In this document: positions 6,044-6,925 of the stretch, one piece after another | Numbering within the stretch: the first letter of the stretch is position 1 | How the letters are laid out: the number at the start of each line of letters is the position of its first letter | NCBI GenBank assembly: GCA_003694355.1 | Contig: RFKI01000246.1 | Location: forward strand, 1-6,925 | DNA length: 6,925 nt | Direction: 5' to 3' | Source of the DNA: Bdellovibrio sp. | GTDB lineage: Bacteria > Bdellovibrionota > Bdellovibrionia > Bdellovibrionales > UBA1609 | Translations under genes and position numbers: made by a program | The notes under the pieces: generated by a model | Told to the model about the DNA's origin: nothing | Seen by the model: only the letters and a program-made list of their open reading frames with translations | Databases searched by the model: none

Positions 6044-6649
6044 TCAATCATGAATCTGCTCAGATTTTGTTACCTCAATGCTCGAAGCCCCCCCACTCTC
6101 TCCTGCAGATGTGACAATGGCTTTTTTTGAGCTGAAGCCTATGCCAAGAGTACCGCTCGTGAATCCGCATCCATCAACAAAGAAGTAAACCTTGAAAATC
6201 TTTTTGCCGGGCTCTTCCACTGCTTCATCATCTTCATCAGCGCCTTCCTCATGAGACCTCCACCAGGATGTTATAATTGCTGAGCGCAATGTTTTTGTCT
6301 CATTAGGCCTTAAGCTCATCGAGCCTTCAGAGTAATCGTCAACGAAAACCTCAAATTCCCATTCTTGCTCTCCCAGATTGGCAATTTTAAGCATTATATC
6401 ATCATCACCAAGGATGGTGTTATTTTTTGAGTTTATCAGGTAAGCTACATGCAGATTACGTGGGCATTCTGAGCCAATAGTTTTTTTGTTGATGCCTGCT
6501 TTTTCCTGAACAGCGTGGCTTTCCGGCTCATTAACCAAGTTTTTTCCTTTGCCTGATGCCACTTCCTTTGTTATGCTTTGGTTAAGAAAGAACGCAATAA
6601 TTAGAATCACAACAACGGCTGCTGCCAGAAAAAAGTGTTTTTTACTCAT
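6044..6649 (-). CDS. Single-anchor extracellular protein with a CARDB-like beta domain
   Basis: A 201-residue protein starting MSKKHFF, with one hydrophobic helix at about residues 7-22, so it is a signal anchor or an uncleaved signal. It lacks an RKAQ/KKG pilin motif. A polar linker (about 25-58) leads to a beta-rich domain. IMLKIANLGEQEWEFEVFVD and SLRPNETKTLRSA have the rhythm of CARDB-type cell-adhesion domains (N-X-G between strands, then a proline-Asn-Glu-Thr turn). C62 and C161 are the only cysteines and could pair. A very acidic loop (about 134-147, EEGADEDDEAVEEP) interrupts the beta domain. The ATG overlaps the upstream stop by 4 bases (ATGA), with GGTGGT six bases upstream. Function is unknown; the CARDB assignment is by eye. 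Confidence 0.75.
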   Translation of the reverse strand: MSKKHFFLAAAVVVILIIAFFLNQSITKEVASGKGKNLVNEPESHAVQEKAGINKKTIGSECPRNLHVAYLINSKNNTILGDDDIMLKIANLGEQEWEFEVFVDDYSEGSMSLRPNETKTLRSAIITSWWRSHEEGADEDDEAVEEPGKKIFKVYFFVDGCGFTSGTLGIGFSSKKAIVTSAGESGGASSIEVTKSEQIHD

Positions 6650-6925
6650 TTGCGAACCACCAGCTTTATGTTATCGAAATAAGCCCCGAAGCCCTCTTCG
6701 CGTTTGTCCCAGTCTCCTATGAAAGCGCCGAAGTCAAGGTAATAAGTTCCTGTCTGCGTTATGTAAGGCGTCAAAAAATAGGTTTCCCTTCCTGAGTCGT
6801 CGTAAGGGTTGTCAGCCCACCAAACCTCGTTGTAAGGGTCAGCGTCATTATCGCCGGAGTCAAGGTCAGAGCCAAGCCACACAACCTGCGAAGGAGTTGT
6901 TAAGCGGGCCTTAACCCAAGCCTCA
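6646..6925 (-). CDS. C-terminal part of a surface protein with a beta-sandwich (jelly-roll-like) domain, N-terminus beyond window
   Basis: The frame is open to the right edge for 92 codons, so a GTG at 6882 is not taken as the start; the upstream residues EAWVKARLTTPSQ read on naturally. The visible part is rich in Asp, Trp and Tyr (GSDLDSGDNDADPYNEVWW), then YFLTPYITQTGTYYLDFGAF, ending GFGAYFDNIKLVVRK. The closing strand after FDN is typical of carbohydrate-binding or lectin-like jelly-roll domains, and the Asp-rich stretch could bind calcium; both are inferences. There is no cysteine. It ends in an ATGA overlap with the 201-residue anchored protein, suggesting the two are made together. 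Confidence 0.7.
   Translation of the reverse strand, partial: EAWVKARLTTPSQVVWLGSDLDSGDNDADPYNEVWWADNPYDDSGRETYFLTPYITQTGTYYLDFGAFIGDWDKREEGFGAYFDNIKLVVRK

Overview
The window looks like a stretch of an archaeal genome, most likely from a DPANN lineage (Woesearchaeota/Pacearchaeota-like; the phylum is my inference). The reasons are short, membrane-anchored, Asn-rich secreted proteins, several archaeal prepilin-type (class III) N-termini of the form MRKAQ, Ig-like and fibronectin-III-like modules of the style seen in DPANN surface proteins, a good archaeal TATA box, and GAGGTG-type ribosome binding sites. All seven protein genes lie on the minus strand, so transcription runs from high to low coordinates. 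Coding density is very high, and I see no tRNA, rRNA, CRISPR array or mobile element.

Region 1 (6925 down to 6044) holds the end of a cell-surface gene, which runs off the right edge and closes with a beta-sandwich domain. It is coupled by an ATGA overlap to a 201-residue single-anchor protein with a CARDB-like extracellular domain.

Region 2 (6043 down to 5851) is the only real intergenic gap, 193 bases. It holds a T-rich possible terminator, a G/C-skewed tract, a 10-bp palindrome and a convincing TATA box for the next operon.

Region 3 (5850 down to 1) is an operon of five tightly packed genes, overlapping or at most 13 bases apart. Each product begins with a short positive stretch followed by one hydrophobic helix, and four of the five match the archaeal type IV prepilin pattern. 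In order they are: a 484-residue modular pilin (pilin head, Ig-like, Fn3-like and C-terminal beta domains) that appears to start at an AUU codon; a small pilin of about 136 residues; a 400-residue pilin-like protein with a possible degenerate class I glutamine-amidotransferase/ThuA-like domain; a 142-residue small pilin with two cysteines; and a very large, glycosylation-site-rich adhesin-like protein of at least 787 residues, cut by the left edge.

My reading is that region 3 encodes an assembled surface structure, for example the minor-pilin tip complex of a type IV pilus-like filament carrying a large adhesin. The acidic residue needed to dock onto the subunit ahead is present in the first four proteins and absent in the giant last one, which would fit that protein sitting at the tip. 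The assembly ATPase, platform protein and prepilin peptidase are not in this window, so the filament itself is inferred.
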